Below are positions 1 through 15,406 of a stretch of 64,000 bases of DNA, in pieces. The position numbers and the translations under genes are program-made. The notes beneath the pieces were generated by a model. It worked only from the letters and a program-made list of their open reading frames with translations, did no database searches and had not been told where the DNA came from. Numbering within the stretch: the stretch's first letter is position 1; every line of letters begins with the position of its first letter. Source of the DNA: Pseudomonas sp. GD04091 (GTDB lineage Bacteria; Pseudomonadota; Gammaproteobacteria; Pseudomonadales; Pseudomonadaceae); assembly GCF_029836165.1 (NCBI RefSeq), contig NZ_JAOEBG010000002.1, forward strand, positions 186,001 through 250,000, given 5' to 3'.

Positions 1-791
<791 letters not shown>

Positions 792-809
792 TTATATGTA
801 GGTGTTGGT

Positions 810-1184
810 TCAGAATCGGGTCAGGGACAGGCCGGCCCAGGTCGCGAGCAGCCCGCCCACCACGCTAATACCGGTATAGCCCAAGGCCAGTGGTACCTGC
901 CCGCTTTCGAGCAGGCGCACGGTGTCCAGCGAAAAGGAAGAAAAGGTCGTCAGGCCGCCAAGGAAGCCCACGATCAGGCCCGCGCGCAGCTCGACCGGCA
1001 CCATTGGCCTGTGCAGAAACAGGCCGTAGAGCAGGCCGATCAACAGGCAGCCGATCAGATTGACCGCCAGCGTACCGAGATAGAAGTGCCGTGGCCAGTG
1101 GGCAGCCACCCAGTTCGAGGTGGCAAAACGCAACAGCGTGCCGGCGATGCCACCCGCGCTGACGGCGGCGATGAGTGCGATCAC
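810..1184 (-). CDS. crcB: Fluoride ion channel CrcB
   Basis: Small inner-membrane protein (124 aa) of the CrcB/Fluc family, which exports fluoride as a dual-topology dimer. Four hydrophobic segments are visible. The conserved features GGxxGtxLR near the N-terminus and [13 protein letters not shown] in the third helix are present; the latter contains the Phe/Ser track that lines the fluoride pore. The start ATG overlaps the end of rarA by 4 bp, so the two are translationally coupled. serS begins 30 bp further along. I saw no fluoride riboswitch immediately upstream, which fits with the gene being read as part of the rarA transcript. Confidence 0.95.
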   Translation of the reverse strand: MIALIAAVSAGGIAGTLLRFATSNWVAAHWPRHFYLGTLAVNLIGCLLIGLLYGLFLHRPMVPVELRAGLIVGFLGGLTTFSSFSLDTVRLLESGQVPLALGYTGISVVGGLLATWAGLSLTRF

Positions 1185-2509
1185 GGCTTTCTCCGCTGTC
1201 GGGGGCTGGTGCGGTCGAGCTCGGCCAGATACCGCAGCTTCTCGCCGATCTTCAGTTCCAGGCCACGGGGCACCGGCTGATAGTACTGGCGCGGCTCGAG
1301 CTGCTCGGGGAAGTAGTCTTCACCGGCGGCATAGGCGTCCGGCTCGTCGTGGGCGTAGCGGTATTCCTCGCCGTAACCCAGCTGCTTCATCAGCTTGGTC
1401 GGTGCGTTGCGCAGGTGCAACGGCACCTCGAGCGAGCCGTGCTCGGCGGCTTCGCGCATGGCGGCCTTGAAGCCCATGTACACCGCGTTGCTCTTCGGGG
1501 CGCAGGCGATGTAGGTGATGGCCTGAGCCACCGCCAGCTCGCCTTCGGGGCTGCCCAGGCGCTCCTGCACGTCCCAGGCCGCCAGGCACAGGCTCAGGGC
1601 GCGGGGGTCGGCGTTGCCGATGTCCTCGCTGGCCATGCGCACCACGCGGCGGGCGATGTACAGCGGGTCACAACCACCGTCGAGCATGCGCGCATACCAA
1701 TACAGCGCGCCGTCGGGGTTGGAGCCGCGCACCGACTTGTGCAGCGCCGAGATCTGGTCGTAGAAGGCCTCGCCGCCCTTGTCGAAGCGCCGACGGCTGT
1801 CGCCCAGCAGGCTCTGCAGCAGCTCGACGCCGATCTCGCCGCCATCTTCGGCCAGGTCGGAGGCGTTTTCGAGGAAGTTGAGCATGCGCCGGCCATCGCC
1901 GTCGGCGGCGGCCATGAGCATCCTGAAGGCCTCGTCGCCCAACCGCAGGTTGCGCCTGCCAAGGCCGCGTTCCTCGACGAGCGCACGGTCCACCAGCTTG
2001 CGCAGGGCCGCCTCGTCCAGGCTCTTGAGCACGTACACCCGCGCCCGCGACAACAGGGCGTTGTTGAGTTCGAAGGACGGGTTCTCGGTGGTGGCGCCGA
2101 TGAAGATCAGCGTGCCGTCCTCCACGTAGGGCAGGAAGGCGTCCTGTTGCGACTTGTTGAAGCGGTGCACCTCGTCGACGAACAGGATGGTACGCCGGCC
2201 GTACTGGCCGGCCTGCTGCTTGGCCACCTCGACCGCCTGGCGAATTTCCTTGACGCCGGCCAGCACCGCCGAGACCGTTTCGAAGTGCGCATCGCAGAAC
2301 TGCGCCAGCAGCCGCGCCAGGGTGGTCTTGCCCACCCCCGGCGGCCCCCAGAAGATCATCGAGTGCAGCGCCCCCTGCTCCAGCGCCTCGCGCAGCGGCT
2401 TGCCACGCGCCAGCAGGTGCTCCTGGCCGACGTACTCGTCCAGGTTGGACGGCCGCAGGCGCGCGGCCAGGGGCTGGGCGACGGGTTCGCTTCGAAACAG
2501 GTCCATCAC
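1181..2509 (-). CDS. rarA: Replication-associated recombination ATPase RarA (MgsA)
   Basis: AAA+ ATPase (442 aa) related to clamp loaders and RuvB; RarA/MgsA acts at stalled replication forks. The N-terminal region includes QPLAARLRP. Walker A is GPPGVGKTT (about residues 55-63) and Walker B is [11 protein letters not shown] sensor-1-like GATTENPSF follows, and the C-terminal MgsA domain contains [15 protein letters not shown]. Length is normal for the family. It lies 9 bp downstream of lolA on the same strand and overlaps crcB, suggesting a lolA-rarA-crcB unit, possibly starting at ftsK. Confidence 0.96.
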   Translation of the reverse strand: MMDLFRSEPVAQPLAARLRPSNLDEYVGQEHLLARGKPLREALEQGALHSMIFWGPPGVGKTTLARLLAQFCDAHFETVSAVLAGVKEIRQAVEVAKQQAGQYGRRTILFVDEVHRFNKSQQDAFLPYVEDGTLIFIGATTENPSFELNNALLSRARVYVLKSLDEAALRKLVDRALVEERGLGRRNLRLGDEAFRMLMAAADGDGRRMLNFLENASDLAEDGGEIGVELLQSLLGDSRRRFDKGGEAFYDQISALHKSVRGSNPDGALYWYARMLDGGCDPLYIARRVVRMASEDIGNADPRALSLCLAAWDVQERLGSPEGELAVAQAITYIACAPKSNAVYMGFKAAMREAAEHGSLEVPLHLRNAPTKLMKQLGYGEEYRYAHDEPDAYAAGEDYFPEQLEPRQYYQPVPRGLELKIGEKLRYLAELDRTSPRQRRKP

Positions 2510-2518
2510 AGGCTCCGG

Positions 2519-3142
2519 TTACTCCTTGATGACGTCAGCGCCCTTGGGGATGGCGAACTGGAACTTGCTGTCCGGCACCGCCTGGTTGGCCTTGACGCCA
2601 TTGAACAGGATGTTGGTGCGCTGGCCGACGCTGTCGATCAGCTGCATGTCATTGATCAGGCCCTTGCGGAACGACACGCGCAGCGAGTCGAACAGGGTGT
2701 CCCTGGTCTTGGGTTTCAAGGTGAAGTCCATGACCTCGCCCTGCTCCTTCGAGGTGATGTCGAAACTCTGGCTGATCTTCGACACGTCACCGGACAGCAG
2801 CAGCGCCGGGGTCTGGTTCAGGCGCACATCGAGCTTCTTGATGGTCGCCTGCTCCAGGTCAGGGTCCCACAGGGTGACGTTCTTGCCGTCGGAGACCACC
2901 ACCTGCTCCTGCGGCGCGTCGGTGTGCCAATAGAACAGGCCCGGGCGCTTGACGGTCATCTTGCCAGTGGTTTCCTGCAGGCTGGTGCCGCTGGCGTCCA
3001 GGGTCAACTGGGAAAAATTGGCTTCGATGGTCTGCGACTTTTCCAGCAACTGGGTCAGGCGCTGAACGTCCTGTTCGCCGGCCTGGGCCGACAGGCTGGC
3101 CGCGGCCAGGGCAGAAACCAACAGCATGCGAATCGCGCGCAT
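2519..3142 (-). CDS. lolA: Outer-membrane lipoprotein carrier protein LolA
   Basis: Periplasmic chaperone that takes lipoproteins from the LolCDE complex to LolB at the outer membrane. The product is 207 aa with a Sec signal peptide ([21 protein letters not shown], cleavage before GEQD). The mature part has the LolA half-barrel pattern, including FSQLTLD and the [13 protein letters not shown] region. An upstream ATG at 3205 would add 21 residues, but the start at 3142 is preferred because it begins a clean signal peptide and has a GAGGA ribosome-binding site just upstream. It follows ftsK by about 60 bp on the same strand. Confidence 0.95.
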   Translation of the reverse strand: MRAIRMLLVSALAAASLSAQAGEQDVQRLTQLLEKSQTIEANFSQLTLDASGTSLQETTGKMTVKRPGLFYWHTDAPQEQVVVSDGKNVTLWDPDLEQATIKKLDVRLNQTPALLLSGDVSKISQSFDITSKEQGEVMDFTLKPKTRDTLFDSLRVSFRKGLINDMQLIDSVGQRTNILFNGVKANQAVPDSKFQFAIPKGADVIKE

Positions 3143-3201
3143 GGGAATCCTCGTAGAACGGTTAAGGGGCCGGGCACACACCGTGCCCGGCAAGGTGATC
3201 A

Positions 3202-5619
3202 TCAATCGCGTGGGCCGCCCGGGGCAATCACTTCCCGCGAGCCGTTGCTGTTCATGGGGGTGACCACGCCGGCCATCTCCATCGCCTCGATCATCCGCGC
3301 GGCGCGGTTGTAGCCGATCTTGAGCTTGCGCTGCACCGCCGAAATGGATGCCCGGCGGCTTTCCAGCACGAACTGCACGGCTTCGTCGTAGAGCGCGTCG
3401 GCTTCCGAGTCTTCGCCATCGCCGCCGCCACCGCCGCCCTCGAAGCCGCTGCCGGCCTCCTCGACGCCGTTGAGGATGTCATCGTTGTAGTCCGGCGCGC
3501 CGCGCAGCTTCCAGGCCTCGACCGTGCGATGCACCTCGTCGTCGGAGACGAAGGCGCCGTGCACGCGGATCGGCAGGCTGGTGCCCGGCGGCATGTAGAG
3601 CATGTCACCATGGCCAAGCAGCTGTTCGGCACCACCCTGGTCGATGATGGTCCGCGAGTCGATCTTGCTCGACACCTGAAACGCCATGCGTGTAGGGATG
3701 TTGGCCTTGATCAGGCCGGTGATCACGTCCACCGACGGGCGCTGGGTGGCCAGGATCAGGTGGATACCGGCGGCACGGGCCTTCTGGGCGATACGCGCGA
3801 TCAGCTCTTCGACCTTCTTGCCGACGATCATCATCATGTCGGCGAACTCGTCGACCACCACCACGATGGTCGGCAGGGTCTTCAGCGCCGGCGGCTCGTC
3901 GTCCATGCTCTCGCGGCGATACAACGGGTCGTGGATGATCTCGCCGGCTTCCTGCGCGTCCTTGATCTTGCGGTTGAAGCCCGCCAGGTTGCGCACGCCC
4001 ATCGCCGCCATCAGCTTGTAGCGGCGTTCCATCTCGGCCACGCTCCAGCGCAAGGCGTTGGCGGCGTCCTTCATATCGGTGACCACCGGGCAGAGCAGGT
4101 GCGGGATGCCCTCGTAGATCGACAGTTCCAGCATCTTCGGGTCGATCATGATCAGCCGCGCGTCTTCCGGGCTGGACTTGAACAGGATCGACAGGATCAT
4201 CGCGTTCACGCCCACCGACTTACCGGAACCGGTGGTACCGGCCACCAGCAGGTGTGGCATCTTCGCAAGGTCGGTGATCACCGGCTTGCCGCCGATGTCG
4301 TGGCCCAGGGCCAGGGTGACCGGCGACTTCTGCTCGTCGTACTGCGGCGTGGAGAGCACCTCGGAGAAACGCACCATCTGGCGGTTCTCGTTGGGGATCT
4401 CGATACCCACGGTGGTCTTGCCGGGGATGACCTCGACCACGCGCACGCTGGTCACCGCCAGGGAACGCGCCAGGTCCTTGGCCAGGTTGGCGATCCGGCT
4501 GACCTTGACGCCCGCGGCCGGCTGGATCTCGTAGCGGGTGATCACCGGACCCGGGTGGATCGAGTCGACCGAGACCTCGACGCCGAATTCCTTCAGTTTG
4601 ATTTCCAGCAGGTGACCGACACCGGCCAGGGATTCCGGCGAGTACTCGATCTTCTTCTGCTCGGCCGGGTCGAGGATGGAGATCGACGGCAGCGTGCCTT
4701 CCACGGCGCTGTCGACGAACAGGGGCGCCTGCTTCTCCTTCATGACCCGCTTGCTCGGCTCGGGCGCCTTGGCTACCGGGGCCGGCATGTTGATCACCGG
4801 CGCTGGCTGCTGCTCACGCTGGGCAACATGCTTGGTCAGCGCCTCGTCGCGCTCGATGATGCGCTCGCGGGCCTTGACCTGCTCGCGCTTGTCCGCCACC
4901 ACGGGGACGACCACCTCATCGACCTGCTCATCCACTTCACGCAGTTGCGCCACCAGGCGCTTGCGCTCGTTGCGCGCCTCCCACCAGCGGTTGGCGGCGT
5001 TCTGCACCAGCTCGAACAGGTCGAGGGTGATCTTGCCGGTGACATCCATCACCTTGAACCAGGACAGGTCGGTGAACACGGTCAGGCCGAACAGGAACAA
5101 CGCAATGAACATCAGCGTGCTGCCCTGCACGTTCAGCAGATTGCGGGCCAGGTCACCCAGGCTTTCACCCAGCGCGCCACCGGCGGAAAACGGCAGGCTC
5201 GCCGAGGGATGGAAATGGATATGCGCCAGGGCGGCGCCCGACAGCACCAGGAACACCAGGCCGATCAGCCGCCAGGAAAACAGCCAGCCGCTCCACTGCC
5301 AGGGCTGGTGGCGCTCGCGGAAGATCTGCCAGGTCTTGATCGCCAGCAGCAACGGGAAGATATAGGCGAAATAGCCGAGCACCATGAACAGGATGTCGGC
5401 GAAATAGGCCCCGGCGCGACCGGCGGCGTTCTGCACCTGCTCGGCGTTGCTGGTGTGGCTGAAGCCAGGATCGGACGTGTCGTAGGTGAGCAGGGCCATC
5501 CACAGGTACAGGCACAGGGCGCCAACGGCGATCAGCGCGCCTTCCTTGAGGCGATAGTGCAGCTGCTGCCGCCACAGGGGCACTGGCAAGGGGGCTGGAG
5601 TTGCGGTGGATTTCTTCAA
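3202..5619 (-). CDS. ftsK: DNA translocase FtsK
   Basis: Septum-anchored DNA pump (805 aa) that moves chromosome ends during division and activates XerCD at dif. The N-terminal ~200 residues carry four membrane segments. A short charged, Pro-rich linker follows (about 210-310), much shorter than in E. coli FtsK but normal for Pseudomonas. The motor has Walker [13 protein letters not shown] and Walker [12 protein letters not shown]. The C-terminal winged-helix gamma domain (about 740-800) contains [18 protein letters not shown] and would read the polarity sequences. Gly/Asp-rich [13 protein letters not shown] separates motor and gamma. A 396-bp spacer separates it from the divergent aat. Confidence 0.97.
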   Translation of the reverse strand: MKKSTATPAPLPVPLWRQQLHYRLKEGALIAVGALCLYLWMALLTYDTSDPGFSHTSNAEQVQNAAGRAGAYFADILFMVLGYFAYIFPLLLAIKTWQIFRERHQPWQWSGWLFSWRLIGLVFLVLSGAALAHIHFHPSASLPFSAGGALGESLGDLARNLLNVQGSTLMFIALFLFGLTVFTDLSWFKVMDVTGKITLDLFELVQNAANRWWEARNERKRLVAQLREVDEQVDEVVVPVVADKREQVKARERIIERDEALTKHVAQREQQPAPVINMPAPVAKAPEPSKRVMKEKQAPLFVDSAVEGTLPSISILDPAEQKKIEYSPESLAGVGHLLEIKLKEFGVEVSVDSIHPGPVITRYEIQPAAGVKVSRIANLAKDLARSLAVTSVRVVEVIPGKTTVGIEIPNENRQMVRFSEVLSTPQYDEQKSPVTLALGHDIGGKPVITDLAKMPHLLVAGTTGSGKSVGVNAMILSILFKSSPEDARLIMIDPKMLELSIYEGIPHLLCPVVTDMKDAANALRWSVAEMERRYKLMAAMGVRNLAGFNRKIKDAQEAGEIIHDPLYRRESMDDEPPALKTLPTIVVVVDEFADMMMIVGKKVEELIARIAQKARAAGIHLILATQRPSVDVITGLIKANIPTRMAFQVSSKIDSRTIIDQGGAEQLLGHGDMLYMPPGTSLPIRVHGAFVSDDEVHRTVEAWKLRGAPDYNDDILNGVEEAGSGFEGGGGGGDGEDSEADALYDEAVQFVLESRRASISAVQRKLKIGYNRAARMIEAMEMAGVVTPMNSNGSREVIAPGGPRD

Positions 5620-6015
5620 AACGCGTCTATTCCTGCGCGTACTGCGCGTCCAATAGTGATTGGCCGTCCGCCGGCCAATGAGCCACTACTTTTAACATTA
5701 CTGCCCGCCAGCCGCCATGACGGCACGCTATATGGCGCGTGAACGGGGGCTACTTTCATATGGTTGCAATTTGAGCATGCATTTTCTTTTGTGACAAAGG
5801 CTTATGCTGTGTTTTTGCACAGGTGTGACAGCAAAAGTGGCAGATGGTGCCGGTCGCTGCCGCGACCAGACGACATTTGTCGACCGGTGCAGGAAGCCTG
5901 TGGGAGCGGCCCATCGCGACGCAAGGCCGCTGCCACAGGGATCGCGCAAGGCGTTGACCTCATTTGCCAGCCACGCCATGCTGGCCTCTCCCCTCCCCCG
6001 CCGCCCAAGAACACC
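5620..6015. other. Intergenic region between ftsK and aat
   Basis: This divergent spacer of about 396 bp should carry the promoters for the ftsK unit and for aat-ate. It is AT-richer than its surroundings near 5690-5830. It holds one REP-like imperfect palindrome (5897-5939). I saw no convincing gene; the open frames that cross it are extensions of aat in frame or noise. Confidence 0.6.
5897..5939. repeat. REP-like palindrome
   Basis: The left arm CCTGTGGGAGCGGCC and right arm GGCCGCTGCCACAGG are inverted with one mismatch around a short loop containing ATCGCGACGCAA. The sequence belongs to the same GGAGCGGCCTTG family seen at 15264, 17663, 20962 and 42641. It is extragenic, upstream of aat. 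Confidence 0.75.
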
Positions 6016-6696
6016 ATGCTCACCTGGCTGACCCGCGACTCGCTGACCTTCCCGCCCCTGAAAAAGGCCATGCATGATCCCAACGGCCTGCTCGCCGCCG
6101 GCGGCGACCTGACCCCCGAGCGCCTGATCGCCGCCTACCGCCACGGTTGCTTCCCCTGGTACCAGGACGGTCAGCCGATCCTCTGGTGGTCGCCCGACCC
6201 GCGTACCGTGCTGTTCCCGGACGAGCTGCACGTCTCGCGCTCGCTGGCCAAGCTGATTCGCCAGGGCCGTTACCAGGTGAGTTTCGACAGCGACTTCCCG
6301 GCGGTGATCGCCGCCTGCGCCGCGCCACGGGACTATGCCGACGGCACCTGGATCACCGACAACATGCGCGCCGCCTATTGCGAACTGCATCGCCGCGGTA
6401 TCGCCCACTCGGTCGAGGTTCGCCAGGATGGAAAGCTGGTCGGCGGCCTCTATGGCCTGGCCATGGGCCGCCTGTTCTTTGGCGAATCGATGTTCAGCCG
6501 TGCCGACAACGCCTCGAAAGTGGGTTTCGTGACCCTGGTCGAGCACCTCAGACAGGCCGGTTTCGTGCTGATCGACTGCCAGATGCCCACCAACCACCTG
6601 CACAGCCTGGGCGCCCGCGCCATCAGCCGCACCCGCTTCGCCGAGTACCTGGCGCAATACCTGGACCAGCCCAGCGGCGCCAGCTGGGTTACCTAG
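6016..6696 (+). CDS. aat: Leucyl/phenylalanyl-tRNA--protein transferase
   Basis: Adds Leu or Phe from charged tRNA to proteins with N-terminal Arg or Lys, creating N-degrons read by ClpS. The 226-aa product begins [15 protein letters not shown]. It contains the family stretches [27 protein letters not shown] and the C-terminal [14 protein letters not shown] and [14 protein letters not shown]. The in-frame open region extends upstream to 5764, but ATG 6016 gives the normal family length and start. It lies 57 bp before ate on the same strand, and clpS and clpA are close by, so the N-end rule genes are clustered. Confidence 0.96.
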   Translation: MLTWLTRDSLTFPPLKKAMHDPNGLLAAGGDLTPERLIAAYRHGCFPWYQDGQPILWWSPDPRTVLFPDELHVSRSLAKLIRQGRYQVSFDSDFPAVIAACAAPRDYADGTWITDNMRAAYCELHRRGIAHSVEVRQDGKLVGGLYGLAMGRLFFGESMFSRADNASKVGFVTLVEHLRQAGFVLIDCQMPTNHLHSLGARAISRTRFAEYLAQYLDQPSGASWVT

Positions 6697-6753
6697 TCGA
6701 GTTCCCGGAGCTGGCTTACACTTAGAGACAAAGTCTCACCTAAGGGGTTGATC

Positions 6754-7461
6754 ATGACAGAGTTGGCGCGGTTGAAGTTCTATGCCACTCAACCCCACTC
6801 CTGCAGCTACCTGCCGGAGGAGCAGGCCACCACGCTGTTTCTCGACCCGAGTCAGCCGATGGACGTGCACGTCTATGCCGACCTGTCGGAAATGGGCTTT
6901 CGCCGCAGCGGCGATCATCTCTACCGCCCCCATTGCCAGCATTGCAACGCCTGCGTGCCCGCGCGCATACCCGCCGCGCGCTTCATCCCCAACCGCCAGC
7001 AGCGGCGCATCCTCAAGCGTAATGCCGACCTGACCGTCAGCCCCGCCCGTCCGACCTTCAAGGAAGAATACTTCGACCTGTATCGACGCTATATCGAACA
7101 GCGCCATGCCGATGGCGACATGTACCCGCCGAGCCGCGACCAGTTTTCCACTTTCCTGGTCCGCGACCTGCCCTTTTGCTGGTTCTACGAGTTCCGCCTG
7201 GAGGGCCGGTTACTGGCCGTGGCGGTGTGCGACATGCTGCCCAATGGCCTGTCGGCGGTCTACACCTTCTACGAGCCCGACGAGGAACGTCGCAGCCTGG
7301 GCCGCTACGCCATCCTCTGGCAAATCACCGAAGCCCTGCGGCAAGACCTCGAAGCCGTGTACCTCGGCTACTGGATCAAGAACTGCAAGAAGATGAACTA
7401 CAAGACCCAGTACCGCCCCATCGAACTGTTGATCAACCAGCGCTGGGTCACCCTCAACTGA
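6754..7461 (+). CDS. bpt: Aspartate/glutamate leucyltransferase (Bpt/Ate)
   Basis: Bacterial arginyltransferase homologue that attaches Leu to N-terminal Asp or Glu, a second route into the ClpS-ClpAP N-end rule pathway. The product is 235 aa. The N-terminal ATE domain has the Cys-rich [12 protein letters not shown] motif; the C-terminal GNAT-like domain contains [14 protein letters not shown] and [18 protein letters not shown] two codons upstream (6748) is possible, but ATG 6754 has the Shine-Dalgarno TAAGGGG at the right distance. It is probably co-transcribed with aat. Confidence 0.94.
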
Positions 7462-7467
7462 AAGGCA

Positions 7468-7497
7468 TTGGCTTGAAACACAATTTTCGGGCATAAT
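7468..7497 (+). promoter_or_regulatory. Candidate infA promoter
   Basis: A -35-like TTGGCT is followed after 18 bp by the -10-like CATAAT, about 70 bp before the infA ATG. It sits just downstream of the ate stop codon, so infA probably has its own promoter as well as read-through. The -35 match is weak. Confidence 0.4.
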
Positions 7498-7564
7498 CCA
7501 CGCCACTTTTTTGCCCGGTGCAGTCGCGCGTCGGGCCATCACTGGATACCGAGGGCTTTACTGC

Positions 7565-7783
7565 ATGTCGAAAGAAGACAGCTTCGAAATGGAAGGCACT
7601 GTCGTCGACACCCTGCCCAACACCATGTTCCGCGTGGAGTTGGAAAACGGGCACGTCGTTACCGCGCACATCTCTGGCAAGATGCGCAAGAACTACATCC
7701 GTATTCTCACTGGCGACAAGGTCCGCGTCGAACTGACGCCATATGACCTGAGCAAGGGCCGCATCACCTACCGTGCGCGCTAA
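7565..7783 (+). CDS. infA: Translation initiation factor IF-1
   Basis: Essential 72-aa OB-fold protein that binds the A site of the 30S subunit during initiation. The sequence [19 protein letters not shown] through the basic [10 protein letters not shown] to the end GRITYRAR is near-invariant in gammaproteobacteria. The ORF runs open upstream to 7511, but ATG 7565 matches the family start exactly. A strong intrinsic terminator follows 12 bp after the stop codon. Confidence 0.98.
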
Positions 7784-7795
7784 GCTCAAGCCATG

Positions 7796-7825
7796 AAAAA
7801 GCCCGGCCATGTGCCGGGCTTTTTT
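7796..7825 (+). terminator. Rho-independent terminator after infA
   Basis: The 7-bp perfect stem GCCCGGC/GCCGGGC with loop CATGT is followed by a run of T and preceded by five A. The A-run means it can also work on the opposite strand for the convergent clpA transcript. Confidence 0.9.
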
Positions 7826-7858
7826 GTGGGCTTCCATAAAACGAGGCGGCGGTGCAGC

Positions 7859-7926
7859 TCTTTCGCCGGCAAGCCGGCTCCCACAGGAACCGCACAACCT
7901 TGTGGGAGCCGGCTTGCCGGCGAAAG
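7859..7926. repeat. Inverted REP pair between infA and clpA
   Basis: Two copies of a TTTCGCCGGCAAGCCGGCTC-type element face each other, separated by about 15 bp, each arm about 26 bp long and nearly perfect. It lies between the convergent 3' ends of infA and clpA. The core (GCCGGCTTGCCGGC) differs from the GGCCTTGTGTCGCG class found elsewhere in the window. Confidence 0.85.
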
Positions 7927-7947
7927 GGCCGCACAGCGACCCCTGCC

Positions 7948-10218
7948 TTATGCGACCTCAGCCGTGGTCTCGTAGTCGAACACCAGTTCGCCATCACGCA
8001 GGTCGATGTGCACCACGCCACCGTGCTCGGCCAGTTCGCCAAACAGGATCTCCTCGGCCAGCGGCCGCTTGATCTTGTCCTGGATCAGCCGCGCCATCGG
8101 CCGCGCGCCCATCTGCACGTCGTAGCCCGAGGCCGCCAGCCAGCCGCGAGCGGCATCGCTGACTTCCAGCAGTACACGCTTGTCTTCCAGCTGCGCCTGC
8201 AGTTCGATGAGGAACTTGTCGACGATGCTCTTGATCGTCTCGTGGGACAGACGGCCAAACTGGATGATCGTGTCCAGACGGTTGCGGAACTCCGGCGTGA
8301 AGCTCTTGCGAATGACTTCCATGGCATCGGACGAGTGATCCTGGTGCGTGAAGCCGATCGAGGCCCGCGCGGCGGTTTCGGCGCCGGCGTTGGTGGTCAT
8401 GATCAGGATCACGTTGCGGAAGTCCGCCTTGCGCCCGTTGTTGTCGGTCAGGGTGCCGTGGTCCATCACCTGCAGCAGCAGGTTGAAGACTTCCGGGTGT
8501 GCCTTCTCGATCTCATCGAGCAACAGCACGCAGTGCGGCTGCTTGGTGATGGCCTCGGTCAGCAGGCCGCCCTGGTCGAACCCGACATAGCCGGGCGGCG
8601 CGCCGATCAGGCGCGACACGGTGTGCCGCTCCATGTATTCGGACATGTCGAAGCGCACCAGTTCCACGCCCAGCGCCTTGGCCAGCTGGCGGGCCGCCTC
8701 GGTCTTGCCCACACCGGTGGGGCCGGCGAACAGGAACGAACCGACCGGCTTGTCCGGCGCCTTGAGGCCGGCACGGGACAGCTTGATGGCCGTGGCCAGC
8801 GAGTCGATCGCCGCATCCTGGCCGAACACGGTCAGTTTCAGGTCACGCTCGAGGTTGCGCAGCAATTCCTTGTCGGAACTGGTGACGTGCTTCGGCGGAA
8901 TCCGCGCGATCTTGGCGACGATGTCCTCGACCTGAGGCACGTCGATGCGCTTGACCCGGTTGGCCTCCGGCTGCAGGCGCTGGTAGGCGCCGGCCTCGTC
9001 GATCACATCGATGGCCTTGTCCGGCATGTGCCGATCATTGATGTAGCGCGAGGCCAGTTCGGCGGCGGCGCGCAGGGCCTCGTCGCTGTACTCGATGTTG
9101 TGGTGGCTTTCGAAGCGGCCCTTGAGGCCACGCAGGATGCCCACGGTGTCTTCCACCGACGGCTCGGTGACATCGACCTTCTGGAAGCGCCGCGCCAGCG
9201 CGCGATCCTTCTCGAAGATGCCGCGGAACTCCTGGAAGGTGGTCGAACCGATGCAACGGATCTCGCCGGACGACAGCAGCGGCTTGAGCAGGTTCGACGC
9301 ATCCATCACGCCACCGGATGCCGCACCGGCGCCGATGATGGTGTGGATCTCGTCGATGAACAGGATCGCCTGCGGCCGCTTGCGCAGTTCGCCGAGCAGC
9401 GCCTTGAAGCGCTTCTCGAAGTCGCCGCGGTACTTGGTACCGGCCAGCAGCGCCCCCAGGTCGAGCGAGTAGACCACGCTCTGGGCCAGCAGGTCGGGCA
9501 CCTGGCCGTCGACGATGCGCTTGGCCAGGCCTTCGGCGATGGCGGTCTTGCCCACACCCGCCTCACCCACCAGCAGCGGGTTGTTCTTGCGCCGGCGCGC
9601 TAGGATCTGCGCCACGCGCTCGACCTCCTGCTCGCGACCGACCAGCGGGTCGATACGCCCGGCACGCGCCAGTTCGTTCAGGTTGCTGGCATAGGCATCC
9701 AGCGGATTGCTGGACGACGAGGTCTCTGCGCCCTCCTCGTCCTGCATGTCCTGGTCGCTTTCGTTGTGCGGTCCGTGCCCCGGCACCTTGCTGATGCCAT
9801 GGGCGATGTAGTTGACGACGTCGATGCGGGCCACGCTCTGCTGCTTGAGCAGGAACACGGCCTGACTTTCCTGTTCGCTGAAGATCGCCACCAGCACGTT
9901 GGCGCCGGTGACTTCACGCTTGCCGGAGCTTTGCACATGGAACACGGCGCGCTGCAGCACGCGCTGGAAGCCCAGCGTCGGTTGCGTTTCCCGATCCTCG
10001 TCATGCACGGGGATCAACGGCGTGGTCGAATCGATGAACTCTTGCAGATCGTGCCTGAGCTTGTCGAGATTGGCGCCACAGGCGCGCAGAACGGTCGCGG
10101 CGGCTTCGTTGTCAAGGAGTGCCAACAACAGGTGTTCGACGGTCATGAACTCATGACGCTTCGAACGGGCCTCCTTGAAGGCCAGATTGAGGGTGACTTC
10201 GAGCTCGCGGTTTAACAT
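7948..10218 (-). CDS. clpA: ATP-dependent Clp protease ATP-binding subunit ClpA
   Basis: Hexameric AAA+ unfoldase (756 aa) that feeds ClpP; with ClpS it degrades N-end rule substrates. The N-domain (1-145) begins [11 protein letters not shown]. Two AAA+ modules follow, with Walker A GEAGVGKT (about residue 215) and GPTGVGKT (about 495), Walker B ILFIDEIH and [11 protein letters not shown], and the pore loop region [11 protein letters not shown]. The ClpP-binding loop IGFTHQD carries the IGF-type tripeptide. Length is normal. clpS lies 30 bp upstream on the same strand, so the two form an operon. Confidence 0.97.
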   Translation of the reverse strand: MLNRELEVTLNLAFKEARSKRHEFMTVEHLLLALLDNEAAATVLRACGANLDKLRHDLQEFIDSTTPLIPVHDEDRETQPTLGFQRVLQRAVFHVQSSGKREVTGANVLVAIFSEQESQAVFLLKQQSVARIDVVNYIAHGISKVPGHGPHNESDQDMQDEEGAETSSSSNPLDAYASNLNELARAGRIDPLVGREQEVERVAQILARRRKNNPLLVGEAGVGKTAIAEGLAKRIVDGQVPDLLAQSVVYSLDLGALLAGTKYRGDFEKRFKALLGELRKRPQAILFIDEIHTIIGAGAASGGVMDASNLLKPLLSSGEIRCIGSTTFQEFRGIFEKDRALARRFQKVDVTEPSVEDTVGILRGLKGRFESHHNIEYSDEALRAAAELASRYINDRHMPDKAIDVIDEAGAYQRLQPEANRVKRIDVPQVEDIVAKIARIPPKHVTSSDKELLRNLERDLKLTVFGQDAAIDSLATAIKLSRAGLKAPDKPVGSFLFAGPTGVGKTEAARQLAKALGVELVRFDMSEYMERHTVSRLIGAPPGYVGFDQGGLLTEAITKQPHCVLLLDEIEKAHPEVFNLLLQVMDHGTLTDNNGRKADFRNVILIMTTNAGAETAARASIGFTHQDHSSDAMEVIRKSFTPEFRNRLDTIIQFGRLSHETIKSIVDKFLIELQAQLEDKRVLLEVSDAARGWLAASGYDVQMGARPMARLIQDKIKRPLAEEILFGELAEHGGVVHIDLRDGELVFDYETTAEVA

Positions 10219-10248
10219 AGCTTCACCTCATACCCAAGTGGTCGGCGA

Positions 10249-10623
10249 TTAACCGTCCTTCTCGATTTCACAGAGTAGCGGATGCTGGCTTTCCCTGGCG
10301 TATTGGTTGACCTGCATGGCCTTTGTCTCGGCGATGTCCCGGGTAAACAATCCGCATACTGCCCGCCCTTCGGTATGGACGGTCAGCATGATCTTCGTTG
10401 CCAGCTCGCGGTTCAGATTGAAGAACGTCTCGAGCACTTCGACGACGAAATCCATCGGCGTGTAGTCATCGTTGAACAAAACCACCTTGTACATCGGTGG
10501 CGCCTGCAGGATCGGCTTGGCCTCCTGAACCGCAAGGCCTGCGCCATCGTCCTCATGCCCGTCCTCATGCGACTGCGGGCGATCCTGATTGAATGTTAGT
10601 CGAATCTCACTGAGTACATGCAT
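10249..10623 (-). CDS. clpS: ClpAP adaptor protein ClpS
   Basis: The 124-aa adaptor binds primary N-degrons (Leu, Phe, Tyr, Trp) and hands substrates to ClpA. The flexible N-terminus has a charged DGHEDDG segment. The core has the signature [14 protein letters not shown], whose Asn-Asp pair contacts the substrate alpha-amino group, and [14 protein letters not shown] with the HxxG-type pocket. It sits 30 bp upstream of clpA and is divergent from cspD; the 231-bp spacer should contain both promoters. Confidence 0.97.
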   Translation of the reverse strand: MHVLSEIRLTFNQDRPQSHEDGHEDDGAGLAVQEAKPILQAPPMYKVVLFNDDYTPMDFVVEVLETFFNLNRELATKIMLTVHTEGRAVCGLFTRDIAETKAMQVNQYARESQHPLLCEIEKDG

Positions 10624-10854
10624 GGAAAGAATTTCATCATGATCGACAGGTTAAGGTTGTGGGTTGACCGCGCAGGCCGCGCTCAGCGTGGGCGCCAGCT
10701 GACCTTGACTATCGGCAAAACGGTGTTACAACCAATAAGAACCCACCGTGGTCGATAAAGATCCGCGCAGTCAACCAGATTTTCTCGCAAGGTTCGTATG
10801 CGGATGAAGTGGATGATACTCCAGTGATGGAGTCCTTTGCAGAGGGACATAGGG

Positions 10855-11109
10855 ATGGCAAGCGGTAAAGTCAAGTGGTTCAACAATGCCAAGGGCTACG
10901 GATTCATCAACGAAGACGGTAAGACCGACGACCTGTTCGCCCATTATTCGGCGATCAAGATGGACGGCTACAAGACCCTCAAGGCCGGACAAACCGTGAA
11001 TTTCGAGATCGTCCAGGGCCCCAAGGGGCTGCACGCAGTCAACATCGATGGCACCAAGAACGACGCCGCTATCGAAGCGCAACGCGAGCCTGCCACGGCT
11101 AACCGTTGA
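10855..11109 (+). CDS. cspD: Cold-shock-like protein CspD
   Basis: Small nucleic-acid-binding OB-fold protein (84 aa). It has RNP1-like KGYGFI and RNP2-like DLFAHYSAI, matching the CSD family, plus a C-terminal extension with [12 protein letters not shown] found in pseudomonad CspD. Position next to clpS/clpA agrees with CspD. The ORF is open from 10837, but ATG 10855, with AGGG just upstream, gives the usual [11 protein letters not shown] start. CspD of E. coli inhibits replication in stationary phase; the same role here is inferred. Confidence 0.93.
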   Translation: MASGKVKWFNNAKGYGFINEDGKTDDLFAHYSAIKMDGYKTLKAGQTVNFEIVQGPKGLHAVNIDGTKNDAAIEAQREPATANR

Positions 11110-11136
11110 TCCGCTCTGCCGTCTGCCGGTAAACGT

Positions 11137-11179
11137 AAAAGCCGGTCGCTTCTTTAACAAGCAAGCGACCGGTTTTTTT
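11137..11179 (+). terminator. Terminator between cspD and icd
   Basis: A long stem is formed by GCCGGTCGCTT and AAGCGACCGGT, with a loop of about 11 nt, followed by seven T. Four A before the stem allow some function for icd from the other side. The two genes converge here. Confidence 0.9.
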
Positions 11180-11187
11180 CGTCTGGC

Positions 11188-15187
<4,000 letters not shown>

Positions 15188-15204
15188 GGTTCGCTTGACG
15201 TAAC

Positions 15205-15242
15205 AGCACAGACCCCGGCCACGCACCGGGGTTTGTGCTTTC
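15205..15242 (+). terminator. Hairpin terminator after idh
   Basis: AGCACAGACCCCGG pairs with CCGGGGTTTGTGCT around a loop of CCACGCA, giving a long stem with one mispair. The T-run is short, so termination strength is uncertain. Confidence 0.7.
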
Positions 15243-15263
15243 TGCAGAGCAGATACGGCCCCT

Positions 15264-15380
15264 TGTAGGAGCGGCCTTGTGTCGCGAAAGGGCTGCGAAG
15301 CGGCCCCAGGATTTCAGCTTCGCAGCGGAAATTGTCGGGGCCGCGTTGCGGCCCTTTCGCGACACAAGGCCGCTCCTACA
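15264..15380. repeat. Long inverted REP pair (idh-nudJ)
   Basis: The outer arm TGTAGGAGCGGCCTTGTGTC is repeated inverted at the far end (GACACAAGGCCGCTCCTACA), each continuing into CGCGAAAGGGC/GCCCTTTCGCG. About 55 bp lie between the arms and contain smaller complementary parts. It occupies nearly the whole spacer between idh and the NUDIX gene. Confidence 0.9.
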
Positions 15381-15406
15381 GGCCCGCGCCACCTGAGGAA
15401 ACACAA

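Noticed and set aside
1185..1400. Fluoride riboswitch before crcB
   Set aside because: The crcB start lies inside rarA and no crcB-motif-like structure was visible.
1175..3313. A 712-codon plus-strand open frame over rarA and lolA
   Set aside because: It is antisense to clearly recognisable genes; the long frame arises from high GC and codon bias.
3529..5742. A 737-codon frame antisense to ftsK
   Set aside because: FtsK is unmistakable on the other strand and this frame has a skewed, repetitive composition.
5620..6015. A possible small gene in the ftsK-aat spacer
   Set aside because: Only the REP-like palindrome and AT-rich promoter-like sequence were seen; no frame with protein-like composition.
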